A DNA stretch of 6,442 nt from Acidimicrobiia bacterium. GTDB lineage: Bacteria; Actinomycetota; Acidimicrobiia; Acidimicrobiales; Acidimicrobilacustridaceae. The stretch lies in NCBI GenBank assembly GCA_016462055.1, contig JAEMTX010000044.1:1-6442 (forward strand), read 5' to 3'. The translations under genes and the position numbers were made by a program. The notes below the pieces were generated by a model. That model saw nothing but the letters and a program-made list of their open reading frames with translations, had not been told where the DNA came from and ran no database searches. Below, piece by piece: positions 1 to 6,442 of this stretch. Position 1 is the stretch's first letter, and every line of letters starts with the position of its first letter.

Positions 1-1
1 C

Positions 2-922
2 GCCATGCCGGTTAATTACATCGGGAAGGGTGGGGGAGAAGACGCGTCATTCGAATCGCTCGACGCCATGATTCCGACCGAACACCGTGAGTTCGTCGAT
101 GAGTTGCTCAATCGCTACAACGTGCCGGAACTCCCCGCCGACCTTCCCGTTGGCCGAGTTGCCGCCGCTGGACTTGGGGTCGACGAAATGGGCCCGAGCC
201 AGGTTGAGGTTTGTCTCAACCATCCGAACGTGAAGATGATTGTCAACGCGTTGGGCCCGCCTCCGATGTACGTGATTGAACGAGCTCACGAAGCGGGAAT
301 TCTTGTTGGTGGTCTTGCTGGATCAAAGGTGCACGCCGAGCGTCAGGTTGCAATCGGTGTCGACGTGATCGTTGCGCAAGGAACCGAAGCCGGTGGTCAC
401 TGCGGCGAAATCTCAACGATGGTGCTGGTGCCCGAGGTCGTCGACGCGGTGGGGCCAGATATCCCGGTGCTGGCCGCTGGTGGAATTGCCACGGGCCGAC
501 AGATGGCTGCTGCGATCGCGCTTGGAGCGCAGGGTGCATGGACGGGTTCGATGTGGCTCACCGTCACTGAGGCCGACACGAACCCCGTTGCACTCGAAAA
601 CATGCTGGCCGCGACATCGCGTGACACCGTCCGATCGAAGGCAATGACCGGCAAGCCCGCCCGCCAACTCCGCACTGCGTGGACCGATGCATGGGAAGCA
701 GAAGATTCTCCCGGAACCCTGCCGATGCCGTTGCAGGGAATCCTCCATCAAGAAGCTGGTCGCCGCACCCAACGTGTGGGCACCCGCGAATTGATCGGCT
801 TTCCGGTAGGTCAGATCGTTGGTCGCCTCAACAAGGTGCGTCCGACCAAAGATGTTGTGCTCGAAATGGTCGAAGAGTGGATCGAGACCACTGAACGTAT
901 GGCGTCAATTCTGAACGACTGA
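2..922 (+). CDS. Nitronate monooxygenase-like FMN flavoprotein (5' end cut off)
   Basis: The product is a TIM-barrel FMN enzyme of the nitronate monooxygenase / 2-nitropropane dioxygenase family. Known members oxidise alkyl nitronates, but many actinobacterial relatives have no tested substrate. Counting the first visible Met (base 5) as residue 1, the family signature QGTEAGGHCG lies at 125-134. Its His132 is the likely catalytic base. The FMN phosphate-binding region follows as VLAAGGIATG (155-164) and GAQGAWTG (174-181). The C-terminus matches actinobacterial homologues as I recall them (TSRDTVRS, TGKPAR, PVGQIVG). The usual N-terminal part, including the first beta-strand and the 'AGM' FMN loop, is absent. 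The frame is open to the left edge, so the gene begins outside the window and the Met at base 5 is probably internal. It ends with TGA, 74 bases before the P450. The family call is firm; the substrate is unknown. Confidence 0.87.
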   Translation, partial: AMPVNYIGKGGGEDASFESLDAMIPTEHREFVDELLNRYNVPELPADLPVGRVAAAGLGVDEMGPSQVEVCLNHPNVKMIVNALGPPPMYVIERAHEAGILVGGLAGSKVHAERQVAIGVDVIVAQGTEAGGHCGEISTMVLVPEVVDAVGPDIPVLAAGGIATGRQMAAAIALGAQGAWTGSMWLTVTEADTNPVALENMLAATSRDTVRSKAMTGKPARQLRTAWTDAWEAEDSPGTLPMPLQGILHQEAGRRTQRVGTRELIGFPVGQIVGRLNKVRPTKDVVLEMVEEWIETTERMASILND

Positions 923-934
923 TCGCGCAGATCA
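920..934. repeat. Small inverted repeat over the flavoprotein stop codon
   Basis: TGATC (920-924) and GATCA (930-934) are perfect 5-base inverted arms around a 5-base spacer, GCGCA. The left arm includes the TGA stop of the upstream gene. Its centre (927) is 21 bases, about two helical turns, from the centre of the next inverted repeat (948). That spacing would suit a pair of sites bound by a dimeric regulator, but arms this short arise easily by chance. Confidence 0.25.
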
Positions 935-940
935 CACAAC

Positions 941-955
941 GACCCAATGTGGGTC
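941..955. promoter_or_regulatory. Perfect 6-base inverted repeat, possible operator or hairpin
   Basis: GACCCA (941-946), ATG, TGGGTC (950-955) form a perfect inverted repeat with a 3-base centre. It sits in the gap between the flavoprotein and the P450, 41 bases before the P450 start. It could be an operator for a TetR- or GntR-like dimer, or an RNA hairpin ending or separating the two genes. No run of T follows it, so it is not a classical intrinsic terminator. The structure is seen in the sequence; the role is inferred. Confidence 0.35.
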
Positions 956-984
956 TCGACTGACACAATGATTGGTAGTTCCCT

Positions 985-991
985 AGAGGAG
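985..991 (+). promoter_or_regulatory. Shine-Dalgarno sequence of the first P450
   Basis: AGAGGAG ends 5 bases before the ATG at 997. It is a strong match to the anti-Shine-Dalgarno sequence and fixes the start of the P450 gene. Confidence 0.75.
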
Positions 992-996
992 TCCTT

Positions 997-2232
997 ATGA
1001 CTGACACGTTTGTAGATGCGCCCGTTCTTCACGATGCTGAGACCTACGCACACGGCGTTCCCTACGACTACTACCGGTGGCTTCGTGAGAATGACCCCGT
1101 CGCATGTCTCGATCACCCCTCCTATCAGGGAGAAAAGTTATGGGTGGTGACTCGCTACGCCGAGGTGCAGCAGGTTTCTCGAGATGCATCGACCTATCGC
1201 AATGCGCCCGATCCCTTCATTGATGATGGCATCAACGAATCGGCATCTGGCGGCAGCGATCAGTTGATGATCAGCCTCGATGCGCCCGACCATATGAAAC
1301 TCCGCAAGATCATCAACAAGGGCTTCACCCCGAAGCGAGTTGCAGAACTCGGAGAAATGCTGCGCAAGCGTACCAATGACATCATTGACGGATTGACCGA
1401 CCGCACAAGCGCCGACCTTGTCCACGATCTTGCGTTGTGGCTTCCGCTTCACGTGATCGCCGACATGGTGGGCGTTCCCGAGGCTGACCGCGCCCAGGTC
1501 TTCGACTGGACAGAAAAGACCTTTGGGTTCGATGCCTCGGTTACTCCGGAAGAGCGGGCGCAGGCAGCAACCGACATGTTCATGTATGCCGACGCGATGT
1601 GTGCCGAGCGAGCCGATAATCCGAGCGATGACCTCATGAGCGTTTTGCTTCATGCCGAGGTCGAAGGCGAGAAACTCACGGCATTCCAAATCGAACTGTT
1701 CTTCATGCTTTTGCAGAACGCCGGTTCTGAAACGACCCGAAACTTGATCACAACCGGAACGCTCGCCCTGCTTCAGAATCAGGACCAGTACGACATCGTT
1801 CGTAATGATCTTTCAGTTATCCCAACAGCTATCGAAGAGTTGCTGCGTTTTTCTACTCCGGTGATCCAGTTCACTCGCACGGCAACAGTCGATACGGAAC
1901 TTGCCGGGAAGAAGATCAAGGCCGGAGAGCGTGTGCTGATGGTGTACGCCTCCGCGAATCGTGACGACCTTGCGTTTGAAAACCCCGATTCCATTGATGT
2001 TCGGCGTAACCCCAACGATCACGTGGCGTTTGGTGCCGGTGGCCCGCACTTCTGTCTTGGTGCCAACCTCGCTCGCATCGAGGGTCGCATCATGTTCGAG
2101 GAAATTCTCACCCGTTTCGAAGGACTTCGATTCGTCGGAGATCCTGCGGACTATCCCCGTGTTCACTCCAACCTCATTGACGGCTTTTCCCACGTGCCGA
2201 TTACGTGGGACAGCATCGCTGCGCCGGCGTAA
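997..2232 (+). CDS. Cytochrome P450, soluble bacterial class
   Basis: This is a complete 411-residue haem-thiolate monooxygenase, the normal size for a soluble bacterial P450. It would hydroxylate a hydrophobic substrate using O2 and electrons from a ferredoxin and its reductase, neither of which is encoded here. The C-helix region [11 protein letters not shown] is at 94-104. The oxygen-activating I-helix reads AGSETTR (242-248), with Glu245 as the acid before Thr. The K-helix ExxR is Glu281 to Arg284. The haem loop [11 protein letters not shown] is at 345-355, with Cys353 as the iron ligand. There is no signal peptide or membrane anchor. The AG(S/N)ETTR helix, the 'SANRD' segment and the FxRTAT element resemble the CYP124/125/142 group of sterol and branched-lipid oxidases. 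That resemblance is from memory and the CYP family is not assigned. The start is fixed by AGAGGAG 5 bases upstream. The gene may share a transcript with the flavoprotein or have its own promoter in the 74-base gap. Confidence 0.96.
   Translation: MTDTFVDAPVLHDAETYAHGVPYDYYRWLRENDPVACLDHPSYQGEKLWVVTRYAEVQQVSRDASTYRNAPDPFIDDGINESASGGSDQLMISLDAPDHMKLRKIINKGFTPKRVAELGEMLRKRTNDIIDGLTDRTSADLVHDLALWLPLHVIADMVGVPEADRAQVFDWTEKTFGFDASVTPEERAQAATDMFMYADAMCAERADNPSDDLMSVLLHAEVEGEKLTAFQIELFFMLLQNAGSETTRNLITTGTLALLQNQDQYDIVRNDLSVIPTAIEELLRFSTPVIQFTRTATVDTELAGKKIKAGERVLMVYASANRDDLAFENPDSIDVRRNPNDHVAFGAGGPHFCLGANLARIEGRIMFEEILTRFEGLRFVGDPADYPRVHSNLIDGFSHVPITWDSIAAPA
2189..2209. terminator. Seven-base-pair hairpin near the convergent gene ends
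   Basis: CCCACGT (2189-2195) and ACGTGGG (2203-2209) are perfect inverted arms around a 7-base loop. The hairpin lies inside the last codons of the first P450. For minus-strand transcripts it lies 28 bases beyond the sulfatase stop codon, a suitable place for a transcript end. It lacks a downstream U-run in either direction. It could only be a non-canonical terminator of the kind proposed in actinobacteria, or an mRNA 3'-end stabiliser. Confidence 0.3.
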
Positions 2233-2235
2233 TCG
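2198..2235. terminator. Nested inverted repeat spanning the P450 stop codon
   Basis: CGATTACG (2198-2205) pairs perfectly with CGTAATCG (2228-2235). Inside the loop, CAGC (2211-2214) pairs with GCTG (2218-2221) around ATC. The outer right arm contains the P450 TAA stop and ends one base before the 3' end of the intergenic gap. It overlaps the hairpin at 2189-2209, so the two structures cannot form together. No U-run follows. A role in ending or protecting the converging transcripts is inferred from position only. Confidence 0.3.
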
Positions 2236-2236
2236 T

Positions 2237-4546
2237 CTATTCGAATTTCTCGCCGAGCATTCGAAGGAGACCAATCAGGTCTTCGGGTTGGTCGGGATCC
2301 TTGTCGCCAGGAATCCAGCGGACAGGTCCCTGGGTTCCGGTCCAGTGGAACGAACCATGGGTTACGTAGCGTTCCCACCACACCGGCGAGCGCGGGTCGC
2401 GTCCGACGCTGATCCCTTCAAACGGTGACATCGCAAACAGCATCTGAACTTCGGGATGGTCGTCGACCATTACGCCATCGATGGTGAGCGAGAGTCTCCA
2501 TATTCGGCTGCCGATCGCGTCGAAGGAGCATTCGAGCACGTGGTCGCCGGGGGAGAGCGATGGCCCAGTGACGATCGCGAGATCGCCTCGTCCGGTGTGA
2601 TGCACAAGCACGGGTCGTTGACCTTCGACTACGTAGAGTCCGTAGCCGCCGCTTTGGTCGCCATGGGCCGCAATGGTTCCGATGGAACCTTCGTGGACGG
2701 TGATTGGTGCTTCAATGCGGAAAGAGCGAAGCCAAATCAACATCAGCGATCGCCAACGTTCCAGCGTCGGCGTGCCGGGCCAGATGGAAAGTGGTTCTTC
2801 GAAGACTGCAGTGCGCGGCGGACGAAGGACGTACTTGAGGCCGATACCTTCATCGAGTGGGTAGATCTGGCCGTCCCACGCAGCTTCGTCCCAGGCGGCG
2901 ATGAGTTCAGCGAGTTTTTCTGGTTCGCTTTCAGCGAGGTTATTGAGTTCAGTGCGATCGACTGCGAGGTTGTAGAGCTCCCATTCGCGATCATCGAACG
3001 GTGTCATGGGCTGATGGAGTGTTACGACTTCCCAACCGTCACGGTAGAAACCGCGGTGACCGATCATTTCGTAAACAGCTTCTGTGCGCTGGTCGGGCGC
3101 ATCGGCCGACACGAGTGTCGGGGTCATGCTCGATCCAGTGATGGGCTTGATCGAGTTTCCGTTTCGCTGAGTGAGGGGCTCGATGCAAAGGATGTCGAGC
3201 AGCGTCGGGAAAATGTCAGACACGTGCGAGTACTGGTGTCGGAGTGTTCCGCTGTTGAACCCTCCAGCCTTCCATGAAACGAAGAAGGGGACCGTGTGTC
3301 CACCGGCATGCGTATTGATTTTGTAAAGCCGGAACGGTGTGTTGCCGGCCATCGCCCAGCCACGCGGGTAATGCGGAGAGGTTTGGGGTCCGCCTATGAG
3401 GTCAATCCGTGACAGATCGGTCTCGATATCGTCGCCTTCGTGGCCGACATGGGCCATGTACGCGCTGGTACCGACCATTTCGCCCTCGCGAGAAGCACCA
3501 TTATCGGAAGTGAAGATAACGATGGTGTTATCGAGTTCGCCCATGTCGTCGAGCGTGTCGAGAAGTCGTCCCGTGTTGTCATCGACATTAGTGACCATGG
3601 CTGCGAACACTTCCATGTAGCGCGCGTAAAGCATCTTCTGGACGTCGGAAAGTTGATCCCAAGGCTCGACATCGTTATTTGCTTCGGTGTTACGCGGAGC
3701 CAATACGACGTCATCGCCAAAGATGCTGAGTTCCCTCTGACGAGCAAAGCGGCGTAGGCGAAGTTCGTCCCAGCCTCCGGAATAGTTGCCATTTTGGGCC
3801 GAAATGTCAGCAGCCTTCGCGTGGAGAGGCGCATGGATTGCACCGTGAGCGACATAAAGGAAAAACGGTTGGTCGGGGGCCGAGGCTTTACCGGCCTTGA
3901 TCATTGCTATGGCTTCGTCGGTGATGTCGTCGGTGAAGTAGTAGCCATCGGGGTAAGTGTCGGTCTCGACCGGCGTGTTATCGCGAACTAAGCGATGGGG
4001 CTGATGAAGATTGGTAAAGCCGTCGAGGAATCCGTAGAAGCGATCGAAACCTCGCTGGCAGGGCCATGAGTGACGAGGGCCGGCATCGGATTGGTCAGAG
4101 TCTTTGGCGAGATGCCATTTGCCGACCATGTACGTGGCGTAACCGTTTGCTCGCAGGGTCTCGGGAAGCGTGACGACGTCATCGGCCAGTTCCATTGCAT
4201 AACCAGGAAACCCTGGATCTGCGTGTGCCACCGTTCCGACGCCAGCAGCGTGAGGATTCATGCCGGTGAGGAGAGCGGCACGCGTTGGCGAGCACATTGG
4301 AGTTGAGTGGTAGTTGGTGTACTGGAGGCCGTTGCTCGCTAAGCGTTCGATGTTTGGCGTTGCGATTTCGCTCCCGTAGGGGGAAGTGTCGGCATAGCCA
4401 AGGTCATCACAAAGAATGATGACGATGTTGGGCGCGTTTTCCGGAGGTACCGGGCGTTCTGGCCACCAAGATTCCGAGGTGGCGAAGACGCGCCCTACTT
4501 TTCCGCCGAAACCGGGGTAGGTGCCGGAGGTGCTGTTCTCGCTCAT
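2237..4546 (-). CDS. Type I sulfatase (arylsulfatase family), large cytosolic form
   Basis: The product is a 769-residue formylglycine-dependent sulfatase (alkaline-phosphatase superfamily) that hydrolyses sulfate esters. The metal-binding pair Asp47-Asp48 lies in ILCDDLG. The activation motif CSPTR is at 85-89, so Cys85 would be oxidised to formylglycine by an FGE-type enzyme not present here. Other active-site matches are GKWH (142-145), His238 in the GAIHAPL segment, SDNG with Asp348-Asn349, and Lys409 in NTPFRLYK. Past about residue 565 comes an extra C-terminal, probably beta-sandwich, domain with GGYGLYV (633-639), as recalled in the long AtsA/AtsD-type sulfatases of about 770-790 residues. 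No signal peptide is visible, so it should act in the cytoplasm. The ATG at 4546 follows a modest purine-rich site. The gene lies 27 bases after the CoA-transferase, probably as the last gene of that operon. The natural substrate is unknown. Confidence 0.95.
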   Translation of the reverse strand: MSENSTSGTYPGFGGKVGRVFATSESWWPERPVPPENAPNIVIILCDDLGYADTSPYGSEIATPNIERLASNGLQYTNYHSTPMCSPTRAALLTGMNPHAAGVGTVAHADPGFPGYAMELADDVVTLPETLRANGYATYMVGKWHLAKDSDQSDAGPRHSWPCQRGFDRFYGFLDGFTNLHQPHRLVRDNTPVETDTYPDGYYFTDDITDEAIAMIKAGKASAPDQPFFLYVAHGAIHAPLHAKAADISAQNGNYSGGWDELRLRRFARQRELSIFGDDVVLAPRNTEANNDVEPWDQLSDVQKMLYARYMEVFAAMVTNVDDNTGRLLDTLDDMGELDNTIVIFTSDNGASREGEMVGTSAYMAHVGHEGDDIETDLSRIDLIGGPQTSPHYPRGWAMAGNTPFRLYKINTHAGGHTVPFFVSWKAGGFNSGTLRHQYSHVSDIFPTLLDILCIEPLTQRNGNSIKPITGSSMTPTLVSADAPDQRTEAVYEMIGHRGFYRDGWEVVTLHQPMTPFDDREWELYNLAVDRTELNNLAESEPEKLAELIAAWDEAAWDGQIYPLDEGIGLKYVLRPPRTAVFEEPLSIWPGTPTLERWRSLMLIWLRSFRIEAPITVHEGSIGTIAAHGDQSGGYGLYVVEGQRPVLVHHTGRGDLAIVTGPSLSPGDHVLECSFDAIGSRIWRLSLTIDGVMVDDHPEVQMLFAMSPFEGISVGRDPRSPVWWERYVTHGSFHWTGTQGPVRWIPGDKDPDQPEDLIGLLRMLGEKFE
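2240..2265. repeat. TTCGAA pair with inner CTC/GAG pairing
   Basis: TTCGAA occurs at 2240-2245 and again at 2260-2265. Between them CTC-GCC-GAG (2249-2257) can form a small inner stem. It lies in the last codons of the sulfatase gene, just beyond the P450 stop on the plus strand. It could fold in the P450 mRNA tail, but the arms are short and A/T-containing and no U-run follows. Confidence 0.2.
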
Positions 4547-4552
4547 CGAATT

Positions 4553-4559
4553 CTTTCTC
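4553..4559 (-). promoter_or_regulatory. Weak Shine-Dalgarno sequence of the sulfatase
   Basis: On the minus strand GAGAAAG ends 6 bases before the ATG at 4546. It is purine-rich but a poor match to AGGAGG. The sulfatase may therefore depend partly on translation of the gene just upstream. Confidence 0.4.
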
Positions 4560-4573
4560 TGGAGGAAATGTGT

Positions 4574-5779
4574 TTACGCGACTATTGCTGCATCGCGCAA
4601 CGACGCAATGCGATCGGAAAGCCCGAGCTCGGTGAGGATCTCATCAGTGTGCTGACCGAGAGCGGGCGCACCTACGGCAAGAGACGCCGGTGTTTCGTGA
4701 AACTGTGTGGGATGTCGCGGAAGTCGGGCCCTGCCAACAACGGGGTGGTCGAACTCTTCGAACATTCCGATCGCCACAGCGTGAGGGTCATCGACCATTT
4801 CCGCAGCTGTCAATACCATAGCGAACGCCACTCGTTCTCGTATAAATCGTTCGGTTGCCTCAGCCTGAGTGAGATTCGCTGCCATCGCGTAACACATGTC
4901 CATGATCGGTTCGAGAACCTCGCGATTCTTGCGACGTTCTCCGACAGTTTTGATTCGAGGGTCATCCCACCCTTCGACATCAAGTGACTTGCACATGCCT
5001 GCAAAGTCGGCGTCGGTGGTGGGAACAACGATTCCCCAGCCATCGAGAAAGCGCATTGGCGAAAATCCGGCATTGAAACTCGATGGCATCGTTCCGTCGG
5101 AATCAAGAAGGACTTCATTGCCCGCAGCTTCGGCCCAAAGGAATGAGACACATGCATCGGCCATGCTCATCTCGAGGTGCTGTCCGCCGCGGCCGCTGGC
5201 TCGAGCGAAGAGTGCAGCTGTTATTGCTTGTGCGGCGTAGAGCGAACTGACCTTGTCGGCGGCATTCTGACGTAGGAAAGTCGGCGGACCGCCGCCAGGT
5301 TCGGCTTGCGTGGCAGCGAATCCGGCGTATGCCTGAATGGATGTGTCGTACGCGCTGCGATCTCGATAAGGACCGACGGGCCCGTAACCTGAGATCGATG
5401 CGTAGACGACATCAGGATTGATTTTCCGAATTGCGTCGTAGCCAAGTCCGAGTCGATCGATCACGCCGGGTCGAAAGTTTTGCAGGATCACATCTGCATC
5501 GGCCGCAAGCTGCACTGCGATTTCTTGGCCTTCGGCGGTGCTGAGGTCGAGGGCGATGCAACGCTTCCCGCGATTGCAGGCGAGATAGAACGCGCTCATT
5601 CCGTTGACAGCGACTCCAACCCAACGAGCGATGTCGCCAATGCCGGGGCGCTCGATCTTAACAACGTCGGCGCCTTGATCGGCCAACAACGCTGCTGCGT
5701 AAGGCCCTGTCAACGCAATGGAAAGATCGAGGACCTTGACGCCAGCCAGAGGACCAGTGTGGGTTGTCGTCTTGGCCAT
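4574..5779 (-). CDS. Family III CoA-transferase (CaiB/BaiF type)
   Basis: This 401-residue enzyme belongs to the family that includes formyl-CoA transferase, CaiB and alpha-methylacyl-CoA racemase. Members move CoA between carboxylic acids or epimerise acyl-CoAs. The N-terminal CoA-binding fold includes KVLDLS and GADVVKIERPG (about residues 14-47), then NRGKRCIALDL (69-79) and NFRPGV (101-106). Asp145 in SAYDTSIQA fits the catalytic Asp that carries the acyl-enzyme intermediate in CoA-transferases. The racemase usually has a His just before this Asp; here it is Tyr, favouring a transferase. The C-terminal APALGQHTDE (371-380) is typical. The frame is open to an ATG at 5845, but that would overlap the P450 coding end. 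The ATG at 5779 has AGAAGAGG 7 bases upstream and matches the family N-terminus. It sits 16 bases after the P450 and 27 before the sulfatase. The acid substrate is unknown. Confidence 0.93.
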   Translation of the reverse strand: MAKTTTHTGPLAGVKVLDLSIALTGPYAAALLADQGADVVKIERPGIGDIARWVGVAVNGMSAFYLACNRGKRCIALDLSTAEGQEIAVQLAADADVILQNFRPGVIDRLGLGYDAIRKINPDVVYASISGYGPVGPYRDRSAYDTSIQAYAGFAATQAEPGGGPPTFLRQNAADKVSSLYAAQAITAALFARASGRGGQHLEMSMADACVSFLWAEAAGNEVLLDSDGTMPSSFNAGFSPMRFLDGWGIVVPTTDADFAGMCKSLDVEGWDDPRIKTVGERRKNREVLEPIMDMCYAMAANLTQAEATERFIRERVAFAMVLTAAEMVDDPHAVAIGMFEEFDHPVVGRARLPRHPTQFHETPASLAVGAPALGQHTDEILTELGLSDRIASLRDAAIVA

Positions 5780-5786
5780 GGATTCG

Positions 5787-5794
5787 CCTCTTCT
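5787..5794 (-). promoter_or_regulatory. Shine-Dalgarno sequence that decides the CoA-transferase start
   Basis: On the minus strand AGAAGAGG ends 7 bases before the ATG at 5779. This good match supports 5779 as the start rather than the in-frame ATG at 5845, whose extra 22 residues have no family resemblance and overlap the P450 gene. Confidence 0.7.
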
Positions 5795-5795
5795 T

Positions 5796-6442
5796 CTAGG
5801 ACGTTGGTGAGGCTGCGAATGAGACCGGAAGATGTTTGATGCCATCGACGAGATTCATTCGCAGTCGCTCCGTCGGTCCTGACTGATGAATGTCGGGTAC
5901 ACGTTTGCCGAGCTCTTCGAACATTACCTTGATCTCAAGTTTCGCGAGGTTTGAACCAAGGCAGAAATGAGGCCCGCCTGCACCAAAGGCCACGTGATTG
6001 TTCGGAGTACGGGCGATGTCGAATGAGTCGGCATCGGGGAACTGGGCTTCGTCTCGATTGGCCGACGGATACCAGAGAACAACTTTCTCTCCGGCAGTGA
6101 TGCGCTGACCCCCGAGGATGGTGTCAGCAGTCGCGGTGCGGCGGAAGAAGTTGACCGGGCTGGTCCAACGAAGGATTTCGTCGACCATCGTGTCGGCCAA
6201 TTCGGGGTGTTCGAGCCACCGCTGCCATTGGCCAGGATGTTCCATGAACGCGATGAGACCCTTAGAGATCGCGTTGCGCGTGGTTTCATTGCCAGCGATA
6301 ACGAGAAGAGTGAAGAAGAGGTCGCGCTCGAGTTCTGTGAGTTCAACTACTGAACCGTCTTCCATTGTCACGCTTGCGTCGATAAGACGCGACCAGAGGT
6401 CATCGCCTCGGACCTCACGCTTTTTATCGGTGAGTCCATGGG
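5796..6442 (-). CDS. Cytochrome P450, C-terminal half (5' end cut off)
   Basis: The coding frame is open to the right edge, giving 214 full codons of a second soluble P450. About 190 N-terminal residues lie outside the window. A GTG at 6371 could look like a start, but the 23 codons before it read GDDLWSRLIDA, the expected pre-I-helix P450 segment, so the gene clearly continues. In the visible fragment the I-helix AGNETTR is at 50-56, the ExxR is Glu88 to Arg91, and the haem loop [11 protein letters not shown] is at 152-162 with Cys160 as ligand. The tail DGIKHLPVSF, the FRRTAT element and SANRDE resemble the CYP124/125/142 group of sterol and methyl-branched lipid hydroxylases (from memory; family not assigned). 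It ends with TAG, 16 bases before the CoA-transferase, and is probably upstream in the same operon. It shares the exact [14 protein letters not shown] haem loop with the complete P450 but differs widely elsewhere. Confidence 0.95.
   Translation of the reverse strand, partial: HGLTDKKREVRGDDLWSRLIDASVTMEDGSVVELTELERDLFFTLLVIAGNETTRNAISKGLIAFMEHPGQWQRWLEHPELADTMVDEILRWTSPVNFFRRTATADTILGGQRITAGEKVVLWYPSANRDEAQFPDADSFDIARTPNNHVAFGAGGPHFCLGSNLAKLEIKVMFEELGKRVPDIHQSGPTERLRMNLVDGIKHLPVSFAASPTS

Noticed and set aside
961..985. A possible -10 box (CACAAT at 964-969) for the first P450.
   Set aside because: No convincing -35 element lies at a suitable distance, so a promoter cannot be supported from sequence alone.
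1138..1689. A 183-codon minus-strand frame within the first P450.
   Set aside because: It is fully antisense to a P450 with all conserved motifs and resembles no family I know.
1813..2274. A 153-codon minus-strand frame crossing the convergent junction.
   Set aside because: It overlaps the end of the P450 in antisense and the end of the sulfatase in another frame, and has no recognisable domain.
2456..3277. A 273-codon open frame on the plus strand, opposite the sulfatase gene.
   Set aside because: It lies wholly antisense to a gene with full active-site motifs, its translation has no recognisable domain, and it has the look of a frame kept open by the codon bias of the opposite strand.
4568..4987. 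A 139-codon plus-strand frame preceded by GGAGG.
   Set aside because: The GGAGG is only 2 bases from the ATG, too close for normal initiation, and the frame is antisense to the CoA-transferase with no family resemblance.
5780..5845. A possible 22-residue N-terminal extension of the CoA-transferase from an ATG at 5845.
   Set aside because: It overlaps the P450 coding end, is Arg/Ser-rich without family resemblance, and the ATG at 5779 has a good Shine-Dalgarno sequence.
6369..6371. A GTG that could be taken as the start of the second P450.
   Set aside because: The upstream frame stays open to the window edge and encodes conserved P450 sequence, and a 191-residue protein would lack half of the fold.

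Overview
This window looks like a piece of a catabolic gene neighbourhood from a bacterium with about 57% G+C (counted by hand on two 60-base lines, not computed over the whole window). The protein families and their sequence style fit an actinobacterium: class I soluble P450s with an AG(S/N)ETTR helix, a nitronate-monooxygenase-like flavoprotein, a family III CoA-transferase and a roughly 770-residue cytosolic-type sulfatase. Environmental Acidimicrobiia or mycobacteria-like lineages would be my first guess. This placement is inference from recalled family resemblance, not from a database search.

Layout. Five protein genes fill almost the whole window in two converging blocks. The plus-strand block holds a nitronate monooxygenase-like gene, cut by the left edge (2-922), then a 74-base gap with two small inverted repeats and a clear Shine-Dalgarno sequence, then a complete cytochrome P450 (997-2232). 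The minus-strand block, read from right to left, holds a second P450 cut by the right edge (5796-6442), a CaiB/BaiF family III CoA-transferase (4574-5779, 16 bases after the P450) and a large arylsulfatase (2237-4546, 27 bases after the CoA-transferase). These short gaps suggest one operon. The two blocks meet tail to tail with only 4 bases between stop codons, and this junction is rich in inverted repeats.

How the genes may work together. P450s hydroxylate hydrophobic substrates, family III CoA-transferases move CoA onto carboxylic acids, and sulfatases remove sulfate from esters. Side by side they suggest intracellular breakdown of a hydrophobic, possibly sulfated compound such as a sterol, terpenoid or alkyl derivative, feeding a CoA-thioester pathway. 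The substrate cannot be read from the sequence. No RNA genes, mobile elements, CRISPR arrays or gene-free stretches over 300 bases were seen. I found no evidence of a wholly new system. The most unusual points are the gene combination, the structured convergent junction and the paired inverted repeats ahead of the complete P450.
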